Positions 17,429 to 24,932 of a stretch of DNA of 34,960 nucleotides are shown here, piece after piece. The notes beneath the pieces are model-generated. The model saw only the letters and a program-made list of their open reading frames with translations. It had not been told where the DNA came from and searched no databases. The stretch comes from an uncultured Clostridia bacterium. Lineage in GTDB: Bacteria; Bacillota; Clostridia; Oscillospirales; Ruminococcaceae. Location: assembly GCA_947631575.1 (NCBI GenBank), contig CANRLW010000012.1, positions 1 through 34,960 of the forward strand, given 5' to 3'. Positions within the stretch are counted from its first letter, which is position 1; the number at the start of each line of letters is the position of its first letter. Position numbers and translations under genes: made by a program.

Positions 17429-19201
17429 TTAGCTGTGGCTCGGCAGATAGTTCAGGGGATTTACACGTACTCCGCCTACCATTACTTCAAAGTGCAAGTG
17501 GTTTCCGGTAGAATTGCCCGTACTTCCGACATAGCCTATTACCTGACCCGCAGTTACATGTGTTCCTACGCGGATACCTGACGCAATAGCGCTACAGTGG
17601 GCGTATCTTGTAGAAATACCGTTGCTGTGCTGGATAACGATATGATTACCCCAGCCGCCGCCCCAGCCACCGCCGCCGTAGACGGTCGTCACTGTTCCCG
17701 ATTCCGCAGCGTATATAGGCGTTCCATAAGGCGCAATAATATCTTGTCCTGTGTGGTTTGAATATCCCGCCGCATGGAAACCATAGCCTTTTTTGCCGCC
17801 GTTTCCGCCGACAGGCCAGATAAACTTTCCTGCCTCTGTAACGGTTCCGGGAGCGGAGTTTACGGGACGAGGAAGAGTTCCGACGTTTATTATCCTGTTT
17901 ACGGGTTCTTGGGTGGTAGTGCGTACAAGAACGTTTCTGCTTATCTCAACACCGTTTAAGTACGAAACACTTGCGGTAACGGCGCGCGTGCCGTTCTTAC
18001 CTTCGCGCTTTATTACCCTCATTCCGACATAGCGGGTGTTGTCCGAAACATATTCCGTTTCATAGGGAATGCTTTCTTCATACTGTTCTACGCGCGTCAC
18101 TACAACGTTCATAAAAGGCTGTTCCTGAGTTATCTTTATCTCGTCGCCTATATGTATCGGCGTGGATAAGCCGAAACCGGGGTTCAACTGTGAAAGCTCC
18201 GCTATAGTCATGCCTGTCTTTTCCGAGATCATATAGGGAGAATCGTTTAAAACCGCCGTATAATATGTAGCGACCTGCTTGTACGAAGTCACAAGGTCTA
18301 TTATCTCGCTCTCATCTACAAAGCTGTCCGCAAGATAAAGCCCCGAAACAAAAGATATTTCCTTGTCAAAAGCGACCGTTTCCGTCTCATTGTCCGTTCG
18401 GTATTTGTCAAGGATATCCTCAAACGTTTTGTCCAGCTGCTCATGACTTGTGAGCGTTCCGTAATAGTCGCCGCCAATATACAGCCCGAAACCCTGTTCA
18501 ACTTCTTCACCAAGCAGCCTCAGCATTCTGTCGGCTATTTGGTATTTTGTAGAAGGCGTCGTGCCATAGCTCATGGGGCTTACTTCATATTCATGAGTAA
18601 AATTTACGCCGTCAGTGTCCGAGCCCGTATAGTTTATCCTGTTTATCAAAAGCTGTTCTGCGTCTGTGAAAACGGTCTCGTCCTCTACATAGCCGATAAA
18701 GTTTCCGTTTACGGTTAGTTTAAGAGCATAAGTGCGGCTTGTGGCGTAACTTACAATGTTAAACAAAAATACACAGCAAACAATAGGCAGCGCGTAGTTA
18801 AACGCTGTCACCGCAATACCGCGCTTTCCGAACAATATCCTGCCCACAAATTTAAACTCGGCAAGAACGCCCGCAAAAAAGCCTTTTTCTTCTCTTATGT
18901 GTTCGACTTCTATTCTTCCGCTTTTAAGCGCTTTTCCATAGCGTCCGAACCGTGCCTTAAAGAAAGAGCCTATCTTTATAAACAGCTTTTTCAGCGCATT
19001 TTTTATTACAACAAACAGTTTCAGAAAGAGCGACGCCAGAAACATAAGCGCCAATGCCGCATATTCCCCAATAACTGCAAGCGCCGTATACAAGCGGCAG
19101 CCGATCCTTGACATTTCTGCAAAGAACCCTTTTTCGTCCGCGGGAATATCTCTCTGAAATCGTTTTGCTTTTGATCCTAAAAATTTATCAAAGGAAGTCA
19201 A
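17429..19201 (-). CDS. M23 peptidase with LysM and G5 domains
   Basis: A 590-aa membrane-anchored peptidoglycan endopeptidase. Two hydrophobic stretches (about residues 42-70 and 132-155) precede an extracellular part. This contains a LysM-like segment (SEKTGMTIAELSQLNPG to GDEIKITQ), a G5 domain (from about VTRVEQYEESIPYETEYV), and a C-terminal M23 domain with zinc motifs NHTGQDI and HLHFEV. It probably cleaves peptide cross-links in the wall or helps morphogenesis. The start is TTG, with AGAGGTG just upstream, next to a C element. The gene is isolated, with no apparent operon partner. Confidence 0.9.
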   Translation of the reverse strand: MTSFDKFLGSKAKRFQRDIPADEKGFFAEMSRIGCRLYTALAVIGEYAALALMFLASLFLKLFVVIKNALKKLFIKIGSFFKARFGRYGKALKSGRIEVEHIREEKGFFAGVLAEFKFVGRILFGKRGIAVTAFNYALPIVCCVFLFNIVSYATSRTYALKLTVNGNFIGYVEDETVFTDAEQLLINRINYTGSDTDGVNFTHEYEVSPMSYGTTPSTKYQIADRMLRLLGEEVEQGFGLYIGGDYYGTLTSHEQLDKTFEDILDKYRTDNETETVAFDKEISFVSGLYLADSFVDESEIIDLVTSYKQVATYYTAVLNDSPYMISEKTGMTIAELSQLNPGFGLSTPIHIGDEIKITQEQPFMNVVVTRVEQYEESIPYETEYVSDNTRYVGMRVIKREGKNGTRAVTASVSYLNGVEISRNVLVRTTTQEPVNRIINVGTLPRPVNSAPGTVTEAGKFIWPVGGNGGKKGYGFHAAGYSNHTGQDIIAPYGTPIYAAESGTVTTVYGGGGWGGGWGNHIVIQHSNGISTRYAHCSAIASGIRVGTHVTAGQVIGYVGSTGNSTGNHLHFEVMVGGVRVNPLNYLPSHS

Positions 19202-19207
19202 AATACA

Positions 19208-19416
19208 CCTCTGTTGGCAGTTGACAGTTTAAAGTATACAGTAAACAGTTATGGTGTCCGCCTTCGGCGGACATTTATTAGATTGTTATCGGACTAAAAC
19301 GTTTTGAAATGTACCCATAAAGACAGGCTCGTGTGCCTGTTGACTAAAAACAATCTAAATATTATCCGCGAAACGGAGACATTTGCTGTACACTGTACAC
19401 TGTACACTGTATATTT
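19208..19416. repeat. C element copy 1
   Basis: About 210 bp. A left D array (TATACAGTAAACAGT) and a right inverted D array (TGTACACTGTACACTGTA) flank a core. The core has hairpins GTCCGCC-TTC-GGCGGAC and ACAGGC-TCGTGT-GCCTGT plus an inner inverted pair TAGATTGTT/AACAATCTA. It fills the gap between the M23 and HPr genes. Confidence 0.8.
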
Positions 19417-19463
19417 GTACTACGTAATGTAAACTCCACCACGCATATAACTCTACCACTTAA

Positions 19464-19500
19464 AATAAAACAAAGGGGGCGTGGTTATTCCCCCGCCCCC
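19464..19500 (-). terminator. Terminator of the HPr gene
   Basis: On the minus strand, GGGGGCG (19494-19500) pairs with CGCCCCC (19475-19481), followed by TTTGTTTTATTTT. It lies 23 bp past the HPr stop. Confidence 0.85.
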
Positions 19501-19522
19501 GCTCAAGTTATGATCGCCTATA

Positions 19523-19786
19523 TTACTCGGCAAATTCACTGTCTACAAGCTTTACAAGACCGTCGATCGCAAGCTGTTCATCAGAACCGTCAGCGATGAT
19601 CCTAATCTTCGCACCGCCTACGATACCGAGGGAAAGAATACCGAGCAGCGACTTTGCGTTTACTCTGCGCTCTTCCTTTTCAACCCAGATGGACGACTTA
19701 TACTCGTTCGCCTTCTGGATAAAAAATGTTGCGGGTCTTGCGTGCAGACCAACCTGGTTTTTAACTTCAATGTCTTTAACGCACAT
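19523..19786 (-). CDS. ptsH: Phosphocarrier protein HPr
   Basis: An 87-aa cytosolic phosphocarrier of the PTS. With the start at ATG 19786 (GGAGG 8 nt upstream), the catalytic histidine in VGLHARPA is exactly His15, and the regulatory serine in AKSLLGILSLG is exactly Ser46, the target of HPr kinase in Firmicutes. This supports that start over the in-frame ATG at 19801. In such bacteria HPr-Ser-P is the corepressor of CcpA. It is monocistronic: own promoter, about 150-nt leader and own terminator, without ptsI beside it. His15 makes HPr more likely than Crh. Confidence 0.95.
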   Translation of the reverse strand: MCVKDIEVKNQVGLHARPATFFIQKANEYKSSIWVEKEERRVNAKSLLGILSLGIVGGAKIRIIADGSDEQLAIDGLVKLVDSEFAE

Positions 19787-19937
19787 AGTAGAAACCTCCA
19801 TTTTTCAATCTTTTGTCTCAGCAGTAACCATAATGTACTTTTGCTCTGCTTATAGCATTTAAAAGGCGCCGAACCGTTTTTTCGGACTTATCTTTTTTAT
19901 CCGTTACGTTTTCGTTTCGGTCTCCCTTCTGTATGTA

Positions 19938-19966
19938 AGTATAGCCCAAAAAACTTTTTTCGTCAA
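19938..19966 (-). promoter_or_regulatory. Promoter of the HPr gene
   Basis: Minus strand TTGACG (19961-19966), 17-nt spacer, TATACT (19938-19943). The resulting leader of about 145 nt includes a small CCGAA/TTCGG hairpin near 19870-19890. Confidence 0.8.
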
Positions 19967-20111
19967 CAGTCATTTTTAATTTTTTGGGTAAATTTTTTTA
20001 AATTCGGCTGTTTTACTTATATTTGCACAAAGCCAAAGCTCAAGATTAGCGACTTTGCACAAAAAGTATTCAACTATGTATTCAACATAGACACAAGTTT
20101 TCAACATTGAC

Positions 20112-20168
20112 TGCCTGTCGGCAGTTGACAGTGTACAGTGTACAGTGTACAGGGTACAGTATGCAGTA
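20112..20168 (+). repeat. D heptamer array
   Basis: Successive ACAGTGT units (GTACAGTGTACAGTGTACAG) degenerate at both edges. No C core follows, so this is a solo array. Confidence 0.75.
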
Positions 20169-20187
20169 ATAACCAAACGGTTGTTTG

Positions 20188-20638
20188 CTGAATAAAACAA
20201 GCGAAAGCCTATTTGTGGTTCTTTTCAAACGCTATTTTCTCTAAATTACGCTCACTCGCCCTATCCCCCTAACCCCCTTCCCCGAAGGGGAAGGGGGAAA
20301 TTTGCGGGCGCTGCGCGCCCTGCACTCGCCCCTTTTAGAGGTAAGAGGTTAGAAGTAAGAGGTAAGAGTTTAAGGCGAAAGGCTGTTTGCTGAATAAAAC
20401 AAGCGAAAGCCTATTTGTGGTTCTTTTCAAGCACTGTTTCACTCAATAACGCTCTCTCTCCCTATCCCCCTGACCCCCTTCCCCGAAGGGGAAGGGGGAA
20501 ATTTGCGCGGGCTGCTGCCCCCGCAGCCCCTGCCTCCGGGCTGCGCGCCCTGCACTCGCCCCTTTTAGAGGTAAGAGGTTAGAAGTAAGAGGTAAGAGTT
20601 TAAGGCGAAAGGCTGTTTGCTGAATAAAACAAGCGAAA
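20188..20638. repeat. Tandem direct repeats with A and E parts
   Basis: Units begin CTGAATAAAACAAGCGAAAG at 20188, 20390 and 20620 (202 and 230 bp long; the third runs into the cassette at 20639). Each has an inverted A end with the CCCCTTCCCCGAAGGGGAAG palindrome and then an E array (AGAGGTAAGAGGTTAGAAGT). The second unit has an extra GC-rich segment of about 28 bp. No gene is seen. Confidence 0.8.
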
Positions 20639-21104
20639 GCCTATTTGTGGTTCTTTTCAAACGCTATTTTCTCTAAATTACGCTCACTCGCCCTATCCCC
20701 CTGACCCCCTTCCCCGAAGGGGAAGGGGGAAAGTCGCGGGGACGAAGTCCCCGCGACCCCTGCCTCCGGGCTGCGCGCCCTGCACTCGCCCCTTTTAGAG
20801 GTTAGCCCTTGAGGGAAAGCGGGGCGAGCACCCCCGTTTCCGTTAAATGCGCGTTCGACGCCTAAGGCAGAGAACGCGCAAATCGGGCAAGTAAGTTGGT
20901 TTGGAGTTGAGAAGGTGCGGGCGGGCAATTGCTTTCCCCTATTACTGCATACTGTCCATTGTATACTGTCAACTGTAGGCAGGGTAGCGGGGGCGGCAGC
21001 CCCCGCATTCTCCCCCCCCCTTCCCCATCGGGGAAGGGGGCAGGGGGATAGGGCGAGTGAGCGTAATTTAGAGAAATTGCGTTTGAAAAGAACCACATAT
21101 GGGC
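20639..21104. repeat. A-F-D-A composite repeat cassette 2
   Basis: A 466-bp unit with terminal inverted repeats of about 65 bp. The left end runs from GCCTATTTGTGGTTCTTTTC to CGCCCTATCCCCCTG; the right end is its near-perfect inverse, ending at CCACATATGGGC. Inside are an F segment (20775-20935), a D array (20940-20983) and GC palindromes. There is no transposase, so it is MITE-like. Open frames on both strands here are repeat-derived. Confidence 0.8.
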
Positions 21105-21117
21105 TTTCTACATGGGA

Positions 21118-21459
21118 ACGGATTTTCTTTTCCGCTCCATAGTAATTACACACCAAAGGCGTTTTCCCGCCCAAAACCTCTTTTAGGATTGCCTTTTCAA
21201 AGCACGGCTTTGAAAAGGCAATGTGGGGAAAACTCTTGTTTTCCCCGCACCCCAGATTCAATGCCGAAGGCATTTAATCTGATGCGCCTAGCTAGCGCCG
21301 TTTCGCGGCTTACGCCGCGACCAGAGGGAAAAAATTTTTTGAAAAAAATTTTTTCCCTCTGGACTCCCTTTTCAAAAAACTTTAATGCGCCGCCCGTTTG
21401 GCGTTTTGGATATCAAACGTTGTTCGCCGCTCAAAACAACTTCTTACCTCTTACCTCTA
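21118..21459 (+). repeat. B element copy 4
   Basis: Hairpin i is ATTGCCTTTTCAAAG with its complement. Hairpin ii is GTGGGG.../...CCCCGC with one G-T wobble. Hairpin iii is replaced by a different stem, CGCGGC-TTA-CGCCGCG. Hairpin iv is closed by CAGAGGG/CCCTCTG. The E tail (TTCTTACCTCTTACCTCTA) contains the complement of the TAG stop of the GNAT gene. Confidence 0.85.
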
Positions 21460-21933
21460 AATGATTTTCTCCATTGTGTACTTCTGCACCGATAGCCCCA
21501 TACTTTTATAAAACGCTATCGCGCTTTCATTGCCTTCCCAGACATTGAGCGTAACATTATAGCACCCTTTGTCCTTTGCGAATTTCAGCACATATTCATA
21601 CAACGCCTTTCCGATATGCCTGCCGCGTAATTTCTCATCAACGCACAAATCGTCTATATATACAGTATCATGCTCTTCAAGCGAATTATCCCCGAAATGC
21701 TCCATAACGCAGAATGCATATCCCATAACGCTGTCATCTTCATCTGCCGCCACAAATATAGGGCGCTCACTGTTCGCTATAATATCGCGTAGCTCATCTT
21801 CCGTATACTTCTTCGAGCCTTTTCTGAACAGGTCGGGGCGCTTGTCCGAATGCACCTTATGCACCTGCAAAAGCAGCTCCGTTATGCGCGGGATATCCTT
21901 TATCTCGGCTTTTCTTATCTTACTTATGTTCAT
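21457..21933 (-). CDS. GNAT family N-acetyltransferase
   Basis: A 158-aa acyl-CoA-dependent acetyltransferase. It starts IRKAEIKDIPRITELL, the usual GNAT opening. It has the acetyl-CoA loop region VDEKLRGRHIGKALYEYVL around residues 100-118 and the C-terminal WEGNESAIAFYKSMGLS. ATG 21933 lies 4 nt after the kinase stop, and the GAGG of the kinase's last codons serves as ribosome binding site, so the two are translationally coupled. A GTG at 21951 is less likely. The stop codon is shared with the E end of B copy 4. Substrate unknown; the coupling suggests a function tied to the kinase. Confidence 0.88.
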   Translation of the reverse strand: MNISKIRKAEIKDIPRITELLLQVHKVHSDKRPDLFRKGSKKYTEDELRDIIANSERPIFVAADEDDSVMGYAFCVMEHFGDNSLEEHDTVYIDDLCVDEKLRGRHIGKALYEYVLKFAKDKGCYNVTLNVWEGNESAIAFYKSMGLSVQKYTMEKII

Positions 21934-21937
21934 TGTT

Positions 21938-23209
21938 TTATTCCTCAACACTAAATGAATTTTCGCCTATGGTTATTCTTGTTCCCAAAAAGATAGGCAC
22001 AGCGCCACCGCTCTTTGCTATCCTCTCCTCGCCGTTTGGGAGAGTATAACTCCAGTCGCTTTCCGAAAGGTTTTTCAGCCCCCAGAGCGCGGGGTTCTTT
22101 TTATTCCTGACAACTTCTCCTATAGGCTTTACATTGTCATCAAACAATTTTGCGCTTTCCGAAAGCAAAACGCCCGCTTTCCCGCCTTTAAGCTCCAGCG
22201 GTTTTGAAAAGTGATTCTTGCACAAGCAGACAAGCTTTCCGTTTTCGTCGGTGTCCATTGCGGATAAGAAATTCTGTATACCGCATGAACAGGAAACAAT
22301 TTCCCCGCGCAGCCTTTTCAGAAGATCGAGCCACTGTTTTTCAATAAGACGTTTCTGCGGCTCGCGAAGTCCTACCGTAAACGAAAAAATAAACGCCTCT
22401 TTTATGTAATCGGGCATTATCTGCCAGAATTTTATTATGTTGTTATGCACGCCGCGCACGGGACGGTTTGAGTCGTCAACGGGGTCATAGACAAAAACGG
22501 GTTCAAAGCCGTAATGTCTGCGCTCGGCATCTTCGGTGAGACAGACGCTTTTAAGCACCTTGCAGCCTTCGAGCGGGTCGCCTCTCAGCAAAAGCCTGAA
22601 CAAGACCACCGCCAGCGAATATCTGTCGGTATACTTATCGGGAGCTTTTTCGCCTCTGACGGTTTCGGGAGCCATATAGCCGGGTTTTCCCGCAATGCCG
22701 AGATGTTCGCCGTATGGGGCGATATTGTCACAGTCACAAATAAGAACATCGCCGTCGGACGGGCGTATGAAAAAGCCGCCGTCGTTTATGTCCTGATAGC
22801 TTTTGCCGCTGTTGTGGAGGGTGCGGAAAGCGGAGGTTATACGAATTGCCGAATTTACTACGGAGTAAAGACCTTGGAGCTTTACGCGTGCGTTCAGTAT
22901 ATCGGAAAAGGGCTTGTATTCTTTGGGGATAAGGTCCATTAAAAAGCCGAAACTGCCTTCGATATTGTCCGTGAGCATAAGGGGCATGAGGAAGGCTCTG
23001 TCGGAATTTTTGTCCTCGGTGAGGGCGCGGAGGTTTTCGCGGAATAGACCGGGGCTTTTGAGTTTGTTGGGGAAGTAGATTTTCAGGGCGTATTCCTTTC
23101 CGGAATAATCGGCGCGGTAGACGGTGCCTTGACCGCCAGAGCCGAGGATATCGGTAATAGTTGCACGCCCGCCGCGTTCAAGCGGGACGGTGTCGCCGAT
23201 GTTGAGCAT
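21938..23209 (-). CDS. Ter-type protein kinase with zinc-binding C-terminal region
   Basis: A 423-aa cytosolic Ser/Thr kinase-like protein of the kind found in TerY-kinase-PP2C stress systems. The glycine loop is GSGGQGTVYRA (residues 23-33) and the ATP lysine is Lys43 (YALKIYF). The catalytic loop is SYQDINDGGFFI with Asp140 but Gly145 where an Asn is usual. DFG is replaced by DCD (159-161), and APE is at 180-182. After the kinase comes a cysteine-containing region (SCSCGIQNF, LVCLCKNHF) and a small beta-rich tail with GLKNLSESDW. No vWA, PP2C or TerD gene is within the window. AAGGAGTG precedes ATG 23209, directly after an E repeat. It forms an operon with the GNAT gene. Confidence 0.85.
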   Translation of the reverse strand: MLNIGDTVPLERGGRATITDILGSGGQGTVYRADYSGKEYALKIYFPNKLKSPGLFRENLRALTEDKNSDRAFLMPLMLTDNIEGSFGFLMDLIPKEYKPFSDILNARVKLQGLYSVVNSAIRITSAFRTLHNSGKSYQDINDGGFFIRPSDGDVLICDCDNIAPYGEHLGIAGKPGYMAPETVRGEKAPDKYTDRYSLAVVLFRLLLRGDPLEGCKVLKSVCLTEDAERRHYGFEPVFVYDPVDDSNRPVRGVHNNIIKFWQIMPDYIKEAFIFSFTVGLREPQKRLIEKQWLDLLKRLRGEIVSCSCGIQNFLSAMDTDENGKLVCLCKNHFSKPLELKGGKAGVLLSESAKLFDDNVKPIGEVVRNKKNPALWGLKNLSESDWSYTLPNGEERIAKSGGAVPIFLGTRITIGENSFSVEE

Positions 23210-23219
23210 TTAAATCACT

Positions 23220-23555
23220 CCTTTTAGAAGTAAGATGTTAGAGGTAAGAGGTAAGAAACTGTTCAGAGCGGCAAAGCGCGTTTCATTTTCAAACCACATT
23301 CCGAGCGGACGCATTAAAGTTTTTTGAAAAGGGAATCCAAAGGGAAAAAATTTTTTTCAAAAAAATTTTGCCCTTTGGCGGGGGTGCGGGGGCAGCGCCC
23401 CCGCAAACGGCAAAAGGCGCTAAAGGGTGTGGGGAAAACAAGAGTTTTCCCCGCATTGCCGTTTTAAAAACCGTGTTTTTAAAACGGCAATCCTAGAAGA
23501 GGTTTTAAGCGTGAAACCGCCTTAAAAATGCATTTGCATAAAAGCGGGAAAGAAG
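23220..23555 (-). repeat. B element copy 5 (inverted)
   Basis: It is inverted relative to copies 1-4. The E array is at 23223-23257, then hairpin iv, GC hairpin iii, hairpin ii (with one C-A mismatch at its base) and hairpin i with GCCGTTTTAAAAAC arms. It occupies the region upstream of the kinase, so kinase transcription must start within or beyond it. Confidence 0.85.
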
Positions 23556-23604
23556 TTCGTTAATGGTTTCAAACAGTGATAAATGAGAGAACTGCCTTTC
23601 GGCT

Positions 23605-23643
23605 ATTACTGTACACTGTACACTGTACACTGTTCCCTGTCTA
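23605..23643 (-). repeat. D array overlapping a stop codon
   Basis: Heptamer array TGTACACTGTACACTGTACA. Its end reads TAGACAGGGAACAG on the minus strand, where TAG is the stop of the HAD gene. Confidence 0.75.
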
Positions 23644-24270
23644 CAACATCTTCCCGCACACTTCCGTTAGCTCCGCAAACTCCGCTATCCTCTCGGTTTC
23701 GCGTGATGTTTGCCCAAAGCCGTAGGCTGCGTGAATAAACGGCACTCCCGCGCTGTCCGCAGCGTCAAGGTCGCCCTGGGTGTCGCCGACATAGACCGCG
23801 CGAGCTGCATTGTTGCGCTTTAGAATGAGCTTTATGTTCTCGCCCTTTGAAAGCCCTGTCTTTCCAAAGCTCTCAAAGTCGCGGAAAATGCCCGAGCCTA
23901 ACTGCCTGAGAAAAAGCTGTATATAGCCGTTCTGACAGTTGCTCACTATCATAAGCGCGTATTTTTCCGAAAGCGCGCCGAGCGTTTCGGAAAGTTTCGG
24001 ATATAAAACGGGCTTGTGCGTTGAAAGATATTCAAGCTCAAAGTCCATACATTCGAGCATTATTTTCTTTCGGACGTTTTCTTCAATTTCGGGCATCATA
24101 AGCCGCGCTATCTCGTCCATCTGCTTTCCCATCAAACCGCGCATTTCGGCAACGCTTATCGTTATTCCGCGCGTTTCGGGGTGCTTGTCCAGTATAACGT
24201 TCCACGAGCCGGCGACCTGCTCGGAGCTGTCCCAAAGCGTACCGTCAAGGTCAAAAACAACAGCGTTCAT
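23641..24270 (-). CDS. HAD-family phosphatase
   Basis: A 209-aa cytosolic HAD hydrolase of the phosphoglycolate phosphatase/beta-phosphoglucomutase-like type. Motif I is VVFDLDGTLWD at the N-terminus, motif II MIVSNCQNG, a conserved lysine lies in the FGKTGLSKGENIKLIL region, and motif IV is YVGDTQGDLDAA. ATG overlaps the stop of the upstream zinc-ribbon gene (TGATG), so the two are coupled. Substrate unknown; by sequence it could act on small phosphosugars or serve in repair of phosphorylated metabolites. The stop codon coincides with a D repeat end. Confidence 0.9.
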   Translation of the reverse strand: MNAVVFDLDGTLWDSSEQVAGSWNVILDKHPETRGITISVAEMRGLMGKQMDEIARLMMPEIEENVRKKIMLECMDFELEYLSTHKPVLYPKLSETLGALSEKYALMIVSNCQNGYIQLFLRQLGSGIFRDFESFGKTGLSKGENIKLILKRNNAARAVYVGDTQGDLDAADSAGVPFIHAAYGFGQTSRETERIAEFAELTEVCGKML

Positions 24271-24620
24271 CAGAACCCGCCGCCCGAAAGGCTTTCAAAG
24301 TTCTCCTCCGCAGAGGTCTCAGCCGCATTTCCGCACCATTCGCAGACAGTTTCGCTCTCGCCGTTCCAACAGGTGGTTTTCCCGCACTCGCTGCACTGGA
24401 AAAAGCCTTTTGCCCCGCAGTACGGGCAAGAGGGGTATTCCGTCGTTACATAGACGTTGCCCGAAATTTCCGTGTCGCCGAACTTCTCGCGCGACGCCGT
24501 ATGCTCGGACACTTTAAATGCCCATGTCGCATACCATGCCTCGTCGTTGCGCTGTTCGGCGCGAATGCCGAAAAGCCCGTGAACCTTTCTGCACTTTGTA
24601 AGTATTACAGCAGCCTTCAT
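24270..24620 (-). CDS. TerY-C-like zinc-ribbon protein
   Basis: A 116-aa soluble protein. The first 60 residues form an unassigned beta-rich region (MKAAVILTKCRKVHGLFGIR and on). Next come paired zinc-ribbon cysteines: CPYCGAKGFFQCSECGKTTC, then CEWCG. This resembles the TerY-C metal-binding domain, normally attached to the vWA protein TerY in Ter stress systems; here it stands alone. A Ser/Gly-rich tail follows. GGGAGG lies 9 nt before the ATG. It is translationally coupled to the HAD phosphatase. The TerY-C match is from motif recognition and needs a profile search. Confidence 0.75.
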   Translation of the reverse strand: MKAAVILTKCRKVHGLFGIRAEQRNDEAWYATWAFKVSEHTASREKFGDTEISGNVYVTTEYPSCPYCGAKGFFQCSECGKTTCWNGESETVCEWCGNAAETSAEENFESLSGGGF

Positions 24621-24683
24621 AGTAGTTATCCTCCCGTTTTTTGGTTTTCTTCAGTTGTTATGTTAAAATAGGTTTTTTGTTGA

Positions 24684-24898
24684 TCATACGATCTACAGTA
24701 TACAGGGTACAGTGTACAGTAGTCAGTAAAATGTGTCTGCTGGCGCAGACAATTATTAGATTGTTATCAAGCCGAAACGTTTTCAAGCGTTACCATAAAA
24801 GTTTTGCTCGTGTGCCTTTTGACTTAAAACAATCTAAATATTATCCGCCGCAAGGCGGATTCCTTTGCTGTACACTGTACACTGTACAATGTATACTT
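24684..24898. repeat. C element copy 2
   Basis: Left D array (CAGTATACAGGGTACAGTGT), hairpin TGTCTGC-TGGC-GCAGACA, inner pair TTAGATTGTT/AACAATCTAA, conserved GCTCGTGTGCC, hairpin ATCCGCC-GCAA-GGCGGAT, and right D array. It fills the 312-bp gap before the Sel1 gene. Confidence 0.82.
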
Positions 24899-24932
24899 GA
24901 AACTTCATTTGACTGAAAAAATAACGTTTTCT

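Noticed and set aside
20010-20105. Short direct repeats (GCACAAA, ATTCAAC) that might be an attachment or dif-like site
   Set aside because: They are too short and irregular. No recombinase gene is present, and no match to a dif consensus could be seen.
20112-20168. Regular short repeats that could suggest a CRISPR array
   Set aside because: The units are 7 bp and contiguous, without unique spacers, and no cas genes are near.
20641-21273. 210-codon minus-strand frame with peptides shared with other loci
   Set aside because: It spans cassette 2 and part of a B element. The shared peptides follow from nucleotide repeats, not from protein conservation.
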